Positions 27,295 to 37,599 of a stretch of 64,000 nucleotides of DNA are shown here, piece after piece. This DNA is from Syngnathus acus (taxonomy: Eukaryota > Chordata > Actinopteri > Syngnathiformes > Syngnathidae), in the NCBI RefSeq assembly GCF_901709675.1, contig NC_051104.1, positions 1,241,001-1,305,000 on the forward strand, in the 5' to 3' direction. The position numbers and the translations under genes were made by a program. Under the pieces are notes generated by a model that did no database searches, was not told the origin of the DNA, and was given only the letters and a program-made list of their open reading frames with translations. Position 1 is the first letter of the stretch; the number at the start of each line of letters is the position of its first letter.

Positions 27295-27879
27295 TATTTG
27301 GTCCAGATGTACGAGGTTACTATGGCAACGGCTTTCGGAATTCAGGTTTGCAACCCAAAGTTTGCCAGTCTTTTACTTTATACTTAACTTTATCAATGCC
27401 ACAACTCATATAACTTAGCAATGCATTATCAAGGTTGCTCACTAGCAATTTGCAGATCAAGTTGGGATATATTTCAGACACTTGTGGTCATAATCGACTA
27501 CACATTCCAACAGCACTAAAAAATAAGTCATCCGAACACAGACCTGACGAAATAAAAGAAAAAACGTGCTCATTTCCAGTCAAGAGGAGGAAGTGCGGTG
27601 GGGGAAAAACCAGAAGCTGATCACGTGCTTGTCATCCAATCGAGACCCCCACCATCACCACAGGCACCACCAGCAGCAGCATCCCCTGACCTGCCGCCCA
27701 CACCGGAAGACCAGGCTCCGCGGTGATGCTCGTGCACGCTGATTAATTGACGCTCGCGTACAAATGCAAACTTTGGCCAAATCATACCCACGCGCGACAC
27801 GTTCAGAGCTAGAGTTTAAGATTTACACGTGCACACGCAAGGACACACATCTCGGAAGCAGGAGCGGCTTACGTCTTAC

Positions 27880-27975
27880 CTCCTCCAGAAGAGAAGAAAC
27901 TGCTTGAATGAGCTTCAGCGCGTGAGGTAGACGTGAAGACGACGCCTCACTCAATAGATTCGCCGCACCGGCACT
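27880..27975 (-). other. pld1: Candidate non-coding first exon of pld1
   Basis: On the minus strand a GAGGAG/GTAAGAC donor sits at 27879-27880, in a short GC-richer block upstream of all pld1 coding exons. The reading is inferred from the need for a 5' UTR exon. The 5' boundary is a guess. Confidence 0.35.
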
Positions 27976-29152
27976 TCCTGGTGCTTCAAAATAAAAGCAT
28001 AGAGAACACGTTCACACCATTACTGGCGTCGGGTTTTATTTTGAAAGCACAAGTTATCCAGCCCACAAATGACATCTTTCACCCGTTGTAATGCAAAATA
28101 CATAAAATACAGTGGATTTATAAATAAACTCTGCATTTTTTTAACAGAAGCGTTTTCTTTTGAAAACGGGCATATGAGCGATGGAAATGGTTTAAACACT
28201 TACATGTAAAAGGTCCCAAAAATATACATTTATTTTAATAACTCAAACTGACACATGAGTACGTAATCTAGTTACATTTATTTATATACATTTTCAGTCA
28301 TTGCTTACAAGTCAAATAAAGTTAACCAGTTATTTTTTTAAAAATCCGCCTGAAAATGAATACTGCCAATAGTAGTTTATATTTATATAGCATTTATCAT
28401 ATCGAATGTAATGCATTAACATACATATCAATTTGTCAACAAACAAAAAAGGCACTTTTAAAAGAAACCTCTCAAAATACCTCAAAGAAGTCATCAGCAG
28501 CACGGTGTGCTTTGTAGCGTACCGACGACATCCACCCGGATTTTGTGACACCTCCTTGAAAGCAAACAGGTGCCGTGCACCTACGTCGCTTTATGGCGCA
28601 CGTCACAGGCAACGCACACACGCAGGCGGAGAAAACAGGAACAGTCTGCATTCCAAAGCAGCTCGACATTCCGGATCCCGCCGCCCGGGAAATGAGAAGA
28701 CGACGACGCGCCAACAATATTACGACAATGTTTTCATGCCTTTTGTTCTCTGAAAACAATTTCCTGGGCGGTGCATGGACACTTGAACAGTACTCCATAG
28801 AAATAAAAATCAATTTATTGCATCATAAGGCCAAGAAAAAAAATAATTCGCCGGCAGAATGAAGTATGTAACTGAGGAGAGTAACAGAGTCCAAATATTA
28901 CATATAACATTCAAGCAGTGCTTAGAGTCACCCAGGAGATGATAAAGTATGACAACTATCTTACTGTGGATGAGCTGTGGAGTCCACGCTGACTGGTCCA
29001 AAAGAAAAGGAACATAACAAAATAGATGTCAAACATGTTCCCATTGGGACGGACTTGTAAACATCACGAAAAGTAACACACACACGTGATCATGATGCGT
29101 GTGCGTCTTGGATAGCAAAGAGACACACACGTACGCTTCAGCACCTTGCCCG
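27976..29152 (-). other. Spacer with acot9 3' UTR and poly(A) signal
   Basis: AT-rich spacer with no coding exon found. On the minus strand AATAAA (TTTATT at 28814-28819) lies about 335 bp past the acot9 stop and probably ends that transcript. The GC-rich stretch 28550-28700 has several open frames but no family similarity I can see. Confidence 0.55.
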
Positions 29153-32100
29153 TCAATTTGATTCCACTGTTTGGTTGAAGTGACGCTTCCCATCCAGATA
29201 CAACATGGACTCTGTGGGACAAACAATATACACAAACACAATGAAGGGGTGGGACAAATGTGTAAAATAACACAATGGTAGATTTAATTCAGTAGAGTAG
29301 CACACTGAAAAATACTTTTTGCAATACCAGTTCTGACCTCATTTGAAAGTTCTAATTAAATCTGTTGGAAAATTTTTGCACTGGTGTTACAGTTTACGCC
29401 GACTACATCCAGTGACAACAGTCTGTTAGTGCCCTCTAGCGATGAAACGTTGCTACTGCAGTCAAGCAGTGAAAATCACGCACGCCCTTGTGCTCACCTC
29501 CGTACGTCTGAGGGACAATGTTGGGGACGTCGCGGTCTGACGCGAAGGTGAAGTGGAAGACGTTGGTAGTGTTATGCTGGCGGGTCAGCGGGTCGAAGAC
29601 TTCGCTGTGGACTCGGACTTGGATGTGCTTGCCCTCCGTGTAACATACCTGAAAAGAGAACACGTTCTGTTGTTGTTGCTTTCCGCGCCCTATGTGCATT
29701 CGTCCTGACCTGCGACGAGAGCAGCAGCAGGGATCCGATCTCCACGGGCTTCCGGAAGAGAATGTCGTCAACGGCCAACAGACTGGGACGACACCCCCTG
29801 TGGCACGCACACACACACACACATTTGGGTCACATTGCATGTGCGTTTTTTGTGTATTTCTTTCCAATGTCACACTGACCCGAAGGAGCAGGCGTTGGCC
29901 CAGCCCAGCTCATAAGCCTTCCTCATCAGGAAACCTCCAAAAATCCTGTTGAAGATGTTCCTTTCCTGACACACATATACACACACAGTGTCAATGTGTT
30001 TACTTGAAGGCATTTGAAAGAAATGTGAGTTCACCTGCGGGTGGCAGATCTCCAATCCTTTCAGCTTCGCGTCTTCCATCCATACCGAGTTGGGAGGCAA
30101 CACCCGACTGCGGAAGCTCACCGTCCTTCAAGGAAGATGCGAAAATCAGAGAGCGCATGAGCACTGCTATTTGCAATAAACAGTGTCAGATTTATTCTCC
30201 GGAAATATTTTGTGGGCTCCGTTCAAATAAAAGAAAATGAAGATTGAATGAAGGTGGCGTCCTCTCACTTGGTGTCCAGCGTGTTGAGAAAGAGGCCATG
30301 AACGATTTTCCTTTCCTCGGCCGTGGGCGCCACTTTCAAAAGGGAGGCTGTGCTCAGCTCCACCCGACGGGACTTGTTAGCTGGAGAGCGCACAAGTTGA
30401 GAAAAAGGAGGTCACATGCCATGACACAGATGCGGCGTCGCCTACCTTCTCCCTGCATGAGGAGTTCCTCCTCTTCTGGAGCTTTTGGACTGAGAGGATT
30501 TACAAAGGCGGCTCTGGAAACGAGTCGGACACCAAAGTTAAAGTGGGTCAGTGGGCTTCCTGATGTCAACTGCGTCGTACCTCTTGTTCTCTGGGTCGCG
30601 TGCCACCATCACAAAGGTGGCATCCAGAACCGGTGCATACGCTCCGTTGCGATACTGAAACAGCAACAATTAAAGCTGTATGGACAGAAATATTGGGACG
30701 CCGCAACCACTTTGTACCTGGGTCATATACATCTTGGCTTCAATGGAGGTCTTCCCCACCCAGGTCACGTGACCCGTGAACTTGATGTCGCAGTCCGGAT
30801 AGATCACCTGCTGCCTCATGTCTGCAAACAGCAGTTGTCCTTCCGTCACCACGACAACATCGCAAGTGTGTGAAATTCTTACCGATTTTGTCCACAAGGG
30901 CGGTGACAATGGACAATGGCGACCTCTTCAGGGCAGGATTGTACGTGTGCGAGTACGAAATGAGCACTGAAGAAGAAATAATTCAGTATTAAGAGGGCCT
31001 CAAAATCTAATGTTAAAGGCTGTCAAGCTGATACCTGCCAAACTGTCCAAGTCCTCCAGGATGCGTCCAAACCTGACAAAGACAAAAAGCAAGTGAGGAC
31101 GTCAGCGTCGCGTTTGCTGATGCGGCGGAGGCGGTGCTGCTACCTGACGGTGTTATGGAAGGTGAGGTATTTCTCTCGCAGCTGCGGCTCGGAACCTAGA
31201 GGGAGGTGGACCTCCAGGAGGCTGTCCTTCATACTCTTGGCGGGAAGCTCACTTTGGGAACGGGCCAACTTGGACGACAGCGAGACGCGTTCCGCCATGG
31301 CCTGCTGGTGGTCGCTGCGCATGACATCATTGTCAAACACAAGATGGCATCATTGAACTGAAAAAGGACAGGCATTTCAGATTTCATCATATTCTGCTGA
31401 TCATTGCGTACCTCCAGTTGGTGGAAGCTCCCACAATTTCTCTCAGCCTGTTCCGCACTGGAACAAACCAAATTACAAATCATGACAATAAACAGAATCT
31501 CGCAACAATAAAAAGCTGGAACATGACATTTTCTCAGTGAAGAGTCCACAGGGGGAGAAAGGAAACTACAAGAAGAAACAGCACACAAGAATAGTTAACA
31601 GGCGAGACCAGTCCCAGTGCAGCAGGGAGTGTTTAGCCGCGCTGTGGAAGGAACAGGAAGTGACGTTCATTCCTTGCGAGACACAGACGGAGGCAGGCAT
31701 GGAAGCAGCCAGATGGCCAGGAGACATGCCAGAGCGGGTAAACGTGGTTAGCACTAATTAGAGATGGGCGATGTGGTGTGCTACTCTTGATAACACAGGT
31801 ATCGTGTTCATGGAGACCCGGCGCTCTTCACAGAGGATAAAGAATAAATGACTTTGAGTCCTCTTATGTTGCCGAACTGTTAAGACGTAGCGTAAATTGT
31901 TAAAGTACGGCAAAAGATGGATAATTAGCATTAGCTTTAAGAAAGCAGACTTAAAGGCTATGCGGTTGTTTTAAATAGACAAGGTGTAGTTCTCTTAGTT
32001 TTAGTTTGACAGTAAACGTCAACTAGAAGTGACATTAAACAGGATGAAGCCGCTTTTTTTGGGAAGAACTGTTCACGATCGCCCAACCCTAACACTGCTA

Positions 32101-32899
32101 ATGATGTTATTTTAATTGTTGTGCATTTGATTACCAACACACCGTTTGACACGTGCAACAGAGGATTTCCTGCGGAAAAACAAAACACATCACACACACA
32201 GTGCTTCCTGTGACGGCAGCTCATCAAACGAATTATTTCAATCGCACATTCTTTTAAATCAATTCGCGCACAAGGTGATGATGGTAATGAGGCATGAGTC
32301 TAACCTTCGGCCATATCAGGTGCACATCCCTTCTTCACCGCCGAGCACATTAGTCTTTTGCTCGCCAGGGACGCGGAAGATCGGAGACATGACATCAACC
32401 TGGACACACACAATTATTATTATTATTATTTTGGTAGAAAGATTTCAGATTAATTTCTGGTGACAGTTTTTACATAATATTCATGTGACTGGAATTACTT
32501 CATTAACCAAATAGAAGTAATTAGCATCACTATTATATGCTGTCTTTTTATGTGTTAAGTACGCTGTCTAATGTTAGTAATCGTCTGTAAGATATATTGC
32601 CTGCTTCATGTGTCAAGATTTGCAATTGTACGCGATGCTAAGATTTAGATTCATTTGCCTTATCGTGTAGACGTCAAGAATCATTGCGAGTAGTTTTCCT
32701 AAATTATGTCGATTGCAGACACACCCCGACTGCCTCACCAACTCAGCGTGGTACTCCACCCTCCAGCCAAGCCCAAACCCTAACACACGAACTCCTGTGT
32801 GTCTTTTTCCGACTATGGTGGCGCCCTGCCAAAAACAACTTCTCGGAAGCTGCTAGCAACAACGCACGGAAAGAATAAGACAAACCTCTTTGAGAACAT
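29153..32899 (-). CDS. acot9: Acyl-CoA thioesterase 9, mitochondrial
   Basis: Hydrolyses acyl-CoA to free fatty acid and CoA in mitochondria. Fifteen coding exons: 32886-32899, 32305-32399, 31412-31457, 31144-31314, 31035-31072, 30883-30966, 30718-30821, 30581-30654, 30446-30513, 30269-30380, 30035-30125, 29880-29964, 29710-29807, 29498-29648 and 29153-29211. They close at 429 aa (human 439). The N-terminus MFSKRLMSCLRSSASLASKR is basic and Ser/Leu/Ala-rich, as in a mitochondrial presequence. It was chosen because only this start joins in frame to exon 2. Two hot-dog domains follow (PLSIVTALVDKID and GHVTWVGKTS in the first, GGFLMRKAYELGWANACSFG in the second). The end ESMLYLDGKRHFNQTVESN matches the family. 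It sits next to sat1, as in human Xp22.11. Confidence 0.95.
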
Positions 32900-34150
32900 C
32901 GCGCCGAGAAGAACGCAGACGAGCTGTCATGAAGAGAAAAAATAAAGCGTCACTTTTCCACTCCTTGTTCCAACAGAACGATGTGGACCATAGATTCAAG
33001 GGAGACGGACACTTCCGGATTGGGATGAGTCACGCCCACTGGGTGATGACGCATTAAAATGTGGACGGATTTGTCACGGCCGCGTTGTACCAAGTTTGTC
33101 CGGCAGAGGACGCCAAGGTTCGATGCAAATCACCTGGAAACAGTCGTGGTTTATTTTTCGCATCCCGGCGATATTACGACACTTCACATCCACCCCCACG
33201 ACACTGATTGTTTTTTTGTTTTGGTTTTATCAATCGCGACTACTAGTAGTGTTTAAACACCACTAGTTCATGCACATATTATCAGACTTATCCAAATAGC
33301 TAGATTTACTTGACTGCTTAATTGAGAAATTTACCAATGTCCAAACAAAACAAAGAAACACATAAATGAAGAAAGATACATAAATAAAAAAAATAAAATG
33401 TGTCGTGTTTTGTTTACAATACCTCAGGTAGACTTGCTGTGTCTTCAGAGAAGCCATAAAACAATTTAATTCCCTGTCTTATCTGCCAACCACCTGTAAT
33501 AAAATCACTTTATGGTATAAAAGATGTCACACAAGATGAGTTGTTTTGTTAATTGTAATGTAATGTTTTTTTTCTATGAGGACAGCAGTCTGACTCTTAT
33601 GGAAAAGAAATAAAGCACTAAGCAACCAACTCTGTTTCTCCTTTGAGAACCAGACTAAAACTGTACCGTGTAGTACTCATATTTTTGTTATGGATGAGCA
33701 ACCTAAAGATCATCATCCAATAACTTATTAACCACCGTGTGGCTGATAAAATGTCAGTCTTATCTGTGTGAACGTTCATTCAGGAAGAGAATATTATGTA
33801 CATGTCGTGAGTCTGCAAAGGTTGAACCGGGACAACGGGACTATTGTTGTTTGTTTGAGATGTTTCCGTTTTTAAGGTCAAGTTAAAATTAAATGTTTTT
33901 TCAGTTCCACACTTTGTTGTTGCCCTGGGTGGCGGTTAGTGAAACAGCAGTCCTGCATAACCGTACCTGACGCCTTGTTGAAAAACAGCTTTTTTGGGAC
34001 ACTCAGAATTACGAAATCTGTAGGGGGAGGAATGTCAGATGCTAAGTGATGCCTCAAAGTTCCTCCACTGTTGACAGAGCTTTTCCAGTTTGACATATAG
34101 CCTATGGCTTTGTTGACGCCTCTTTCAAACCAGCAGTGCCCCCTGTGCAG
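32900..34150. other. acot9-sat1 spacer
   Basis: Upstream of acot9 there is a moderately GC-rich 150 bp that probably holds its promoter. The rest is AT-rich. No coding sequence or RNA gene is seen. Confidence 0.5.
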
Positions 34151-34163
34151 AATTCGAACGTTA

Positions 34164-34395
34164 AAAATCCATCCATCCAGCGATCCTATCCTAGCCGTCA
34201 TCGGGCCCTAGGCGGGGGACACTCTGAACCGGTTGCCAGCCAATCGCAGGGCACACAGAGACAAACAACCATTTGCACTCGCACTCACACCTAGGGACAA
34301 TTTGGAGTGCTCAATCGGCCTACCAAGCATGTTTTTGGGATGTGGGAGGAAACCGGAGTGCCCGGAGAAAACCCACGCGGGCCCGGGGAGAACAT
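34164..34395. repeat. Teleost interspersed repeat (LINE 3' tail or derived SINE)
   Basis: It carries the sequence common across fish genomes: GGTTGCCAGCCAATCGCAGG, then CATTTGCACTCGCACTCAC, TTTTTGGGATGTGGGAGGAA and GAGAAAACCCACGCGGG. A second, oppositely oriented copy lies at 55598-55885. I recognise the consensus but am unsure of the family name. Confidence 0.75.
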
Positions 34396-34470
34396 ACAAC
34401 AGAAAATCAGAGATGTTTGGTGCAAAATGCTTGATGGGGCGAACCGGACAGCCAGTAATTCCAAAATGGT

Positions 34471-34850
34471 TTGAGAAAACAATTCGATCTGATGTGGAAA
34501 AATACTTCTCACGTGAACATAGCCACGCTTCCAATTGGATAAGAAAATTGCGAGCTGGGCAATAGATAACCGACCAATGGGATGGGAGAAATTTGAGAAA
34601 TGGGTAATGAGGAAAAACATCAAATATGACGCATTTTAGAGTATTCACTAACACACCATTGTTTGTTTACTATTAAAACGCGCTAATTCTTGGACGTCCT
34701 ACTTTGATTTGAGAAAAGAATTCCAACGGATTTGGAAAAGTACTCGGCTCATAAACATACCCTCGATTCCGATTGGATAAAAACGACCAATTGGATTTGC
34801 GGAAATTGAGCCGACCAATCACAAGGCAGAATGAGGCCGCTATAAAAACG
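34471..34850 (+). promoter_or_regulatory. sat1: sat1 promoter with TATA box and a duplicated arm
   Basis: A TATA box (TATAAAAA, 34841-34848) with a CCAAT box (34815-34819) places the start of transcription near 34870, about 180 bp before the ATG. Upstream, two diverged direct copies (about 34471-34590 and 34709-34817) share TTGAGAAAA, GGAAAA(A)TACT, CATA, TTCC(A/G)ATTGGATAA and GACCAAT, so the CCAAT-bearing block appears duplicated. Confidence 0.65.
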
Positions 34851-34912
34851 GTAGTAAACAAAGACGCTCAAGCAGTAGTTAGCATCGACCCGTACTGGGT
34901 GTCTCTTGCTGA

Positions 34913-34948
34913 ATGTTGCGGGACAAACTCGTCCGGATCAGCGGCTGA
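34913..34948 (+). other. Upstream ORF 1 in sat1 leader
   Basis: An 11-codon uORF starting MLRDKL ends before the main start codon. It lies in the predicted 5' UTR if transcription begins near 34870. Confidence 0.5.
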
Positions 34949-34976
34949 CTGCGGGGGGAACGCGTCTCTGAAGCGA

Positions 34977-35111
34977 ATGAAGAAACTCCTAATCTTTCAC
35001 TTCACTTACAGAGGACTTCGTACGAAAGGAAAAAAGAGTAAACGGAGGAAATGGAGTATAAATTGCGAAAGGCTGAACCAAAGGACGTGCCTGATATATT
35101 ACGACTGGTGA
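34977..35111 (+). other. Upstream ORF 2 overlapping the sat1 start
   Basis: A 44-codon ORF (MKKLLIFHF...) begins 74 nt before the sat1 ATG in another frame. It runs through the start codon and stops 2 nt before the exon 1 donor. Ribosomes using it would bypass the sat1 start. Confidence 0.55.
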
Positions 35112-35489
35112 AGGTAGCCCCACACGGCAGTTATTCATAGCTCGGTTTTAATCTCAAATGCACCACTTGGAAGTGGGTCAGATCAGCCGCACTCAAACAT
35201 ATGCACGAATACAGTTCGCCTCGACCTGTCTTTAATCCAAACCATAACAATAATTGGAAATAATTTGGTCGATGGCGTTGTCATAGGCTGACCCATCATC
35301 ACGAGAGCAAAGAATTTAGACATCATAGACCAAAAAGTACCGAAAGTGTTCGAGTGTGATGTCACCGTCGTCATTCTTTGTTCTGGTCCGATGACTCACG
35401 TCCGCTTTACTTGCGTAAACCGCAGCTGGTGTCTGGTCTGCAAGATCTATTACATATATATATGCGTGTGTGTGGGCGTGTGTTTCTGT

Positions 35490-35542
<53 letters not shown>

Positions 35543-37325
35543 TAAATATAAATTTATGTTCGTAATGGATGTTCTTTAATGAAGCATCCACAATGAAACG
35601 CTTGTCAGGTTTAATGTGTTTTTACTGCGAGTGTGAATGTGCGCACTGAACAAAAGCCTTCTTGTTTAAAGGAACTTGCCAAGTATGAAGACATGGAGAA
35701 CCAGGTGACGCTGACTGAACAAGGTAAAAACTACGGGTGGTAAAAACAAAGATTCCAATTTTTTTTTTTTTTTAAAGTATATAATAAATAAGGTTGTACA
35801 TGGGTCTCAAATATTCCTGGTAACTTCCCTTGAGGATTTATGGTAACTAATTAGAAATTCAGGGTAATGAATGTAATGTTTTATGGATAGCACCTTTGTT
35901 ACAGCTGAAGTTTGACCGACCGTTAGCCTGTCGGAATAATTCTCCGTTGTTAGTGTCCTGCTATCGGGCCGTTCTCGACTGTCACAGTTTAAAATACACA
36001 AAGTGTAACTCTTTGTTTTAGGTCTCGCTTCTACCGAGCGTGACATCAATCCGCCCGAAGCCTTGGCTCTAAATAATTGAATGTTTGTCGTCGCAGAGCT
36101 CCTGGAGGATGGCTTCGGCGAGACGCCGTTCTACCACTGCATCATCGCTGAAGTCCCAGGAGGGGACGCCAGCCAAGGTCAGCAAGGCCGTAGCGTCATG
36201 GAAAGAAAATTCCTCACTTCCTCCCTGTGTTGGGGGAGGGCAAATGGAATGCCGAGCCAAGCATTTATTCCATTTCCTAGAGCCCATGTACTCACAAGTA
36301 GGACAACTACATGTTGCTAGTGAGGCAAATTCTGCCAGTTGACATTTGAATGCGATTAGTGAAACACCAGATGGTAGCTTCACATAAATGAAAATTTTTC
36401 GTATAATTCAAAGTCATTCGAGCCAATTTGTTATTTTACGAGCGTTGATCAAAGTGCGCATGTTGACGGAAGTGTGGAATGTGCTGTGCGAGCAGATTCC
36501 AAGGTGGTGGGCTTCGCCATGTACTACTTCACGTATGACCCCTGGGTGGGCAAACAGCTCTACATGGAGGAGTTCTACGTGATGGACGACTTTCGAGGTA
36601 GGGAGACGAGCATCTGCTAACGCCCGCCGTCGCGCTCCGCTCACATTTACGCGTCTCGTGTCATCACAGGCCTCGGCATCGGCTCGGAGATCCTGCGGCG
36701 GCTCAGCGATGTGAGTGGCGGCAACACACTATTTTTGTCTAATTGAAGATCCTCAACTCACTTCTACGTAGAGCAGGGATGTCAAACTAATTTTTTTCGC
36801 GGGCCGCATTGTAGTCACAGCTTCTTTCAGAGGGCCATTATGACTGTCAACCCAAATAAATGTATGAGCACCTCATATTATACACAGTAAAAGCTACAAA
36901 ACAAACTGACAAATAACTCGTTTTCAAATCAGACTAGTAAAAACTGGTCAAATGTTTAAAAAAAAGATATTAAAAGTGAAGACAATTTGCAATTCTAGTA
37001 ATGACACGAATTTGATGCACAATTTGTCTTCGCGGGCCACATAAAATGATGTGGCGGGCCGTATCTGGCCCCCGGGCCTTGAGTTTGACATCTGTGACTT
37101 AGTGTAGTTCAGTGTAATGACTGAGTTTTTCACCCCGCCCCCTCGTAGCTGGCAGTGAAGACACGCTGCACCGGTATGATGTTCGTAGTGGCCGAGAACA
37201 ACGAGGTGTCCATCCAGTACTACAAGCGTCGCGGCGCCGAGGACCTCTCTCAGGAGGAGGGCTGGCGGCTCTACCGCTTTGACAAGAGCAGTCTCGTCAA
37301 GATGGCCACACCCACTGAGGAGTGA
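35051..37325 (+). CDS. sat1: Spermidine/spermine N1-acetyltransferase
   Basis: Rate-limiting enzyme of polyamine catabolism. It transfers acetyl from acetyl-CoA to the N1 of spermidine and spermine. Six exons: 35051-35113, 35672-35723, 36097-36177, 36496-36597, 36670-36710 and 37149-37325, giving 171 aa, the human SAT1 length. The GNAT fold is visible: [14 protein letters not shown], the strand [20 protein letters not shown] leading to the acetyl-CoA loop R-G-L-G-I-G-S, and the C-terminus KMATPTEE, which is SAT1-like and unlike SAT2. The N-terminus [20 protein letters not shown] is diverged from mammals. The position between acot9 and apoo is that of human SAT1. uORFs in the leader and a possible poison exon suggest post-transcriptional control. 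Confidence 0.96.
35495..35534. repeat. (TA)n microsatellite in sat1 intron 1
   Basis: About 20 perfect TA units, flanked by a T-run and by ACACACA. Confidence 0.95.
36281..36373 (+). other. sat1: Candidate poison exon in sat1 intron 3
   Basis: A 93-nt block in the 318-nt intron has a pyrimidine tract and CTAG acceptor (36271-36280) and a GTAGCT donor at 36374. Joined to exon 3 it reads EPMYSQVGQ... and reaches an in-frame TGA 20 codons in. Human SAT1 has a 110-nt stop-containing exon (SSAT-X) in the same intron. Homology is not shown here. Confidence 0.4.
36774..37096. mobile_element. hAT-like MITE in sat1 intron 5
   Basis: The ends CAGGGATGTCAAACT and AGTTTGACATCTGTG are imperfect inverted repeats around GCGGGCC-rich arms. 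The flanking 8-mers (36766-36773 and 37097-37104) match at 6 of 8 positions, as a decayed hAT target duplication would. No coding content. It fills most of the last sat1 intron. Confidence 0.85.
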
Positions 37326-37350
37326 CCGCGCCGGGAGAGGGAAGGTTTCA

Positions 37351-37382
37351 TTTATTAAATAAAAACCGAGAAATCATTTATT
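37351..37382. terminator. Back-to-back poly(A) signals of sat1 and apoo
   Basis: The palindromic TTTATTAAATAAA (37351-37363) offers AATAAA to both strands, and another minus-strand AATAAA lies at 37377-37382. sat1 (stop 37325) and apoo (stop 37600) converge here, so their 3' ends should meet or overlap slightly. Confidence 0.65.
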
Positions 37383-37599
37383 GAAATGTTGGCTTGATGC
37401 CGCCTGCTTAAGTCACTAAGCTATAACAAAATCTAATCACACACTGTCAAAAGTTTGCTCCAAGATTTCGATTGTATTCCAAGACACTAACAAGTTAGTC
37501 CAACATAAATGGGCATAGTGAGCATTCAACACATACCTGTGCACAATAAAGATAAATTAATTTAAATGGTGGTTTTGTGTGTTCATGGCTTGTTCGACT

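Larger units (their letters stand above)
23859..27879 (-). other. pld1 5' intron
   Basis: The coding exon of pld1 has a good acceptor (TCTCTCCAG) just upstream of 23858, so an intron should extend upstream. I see no coding exon here. It holds CA repeats near 24200-24235, 24296-24365 and 26353-26392, an AT-rich stretch at 25020-25110, and a MITE at 26621-27294. Confidence 0.5.

Noticed and set aside
30244-30873. A 209-codon plus-strand open frame
   Set aside because: It runs antisense across several acot9 exons and introns, and ignores the splice sites that give a full thioesterase on the minus strand.
34233-34654. Open frames of 110-148 codons on both strands
   Set aside because: They fall within the interspersed repeat and the duplicated sat1 upstream region and have no protein family signal.
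35051-37325. sat2 rather than sat1
   Set aside because: The C-terminus, the [12 protein letters not shown] strand and the Xp22.11-type neighbours fit SAT1.
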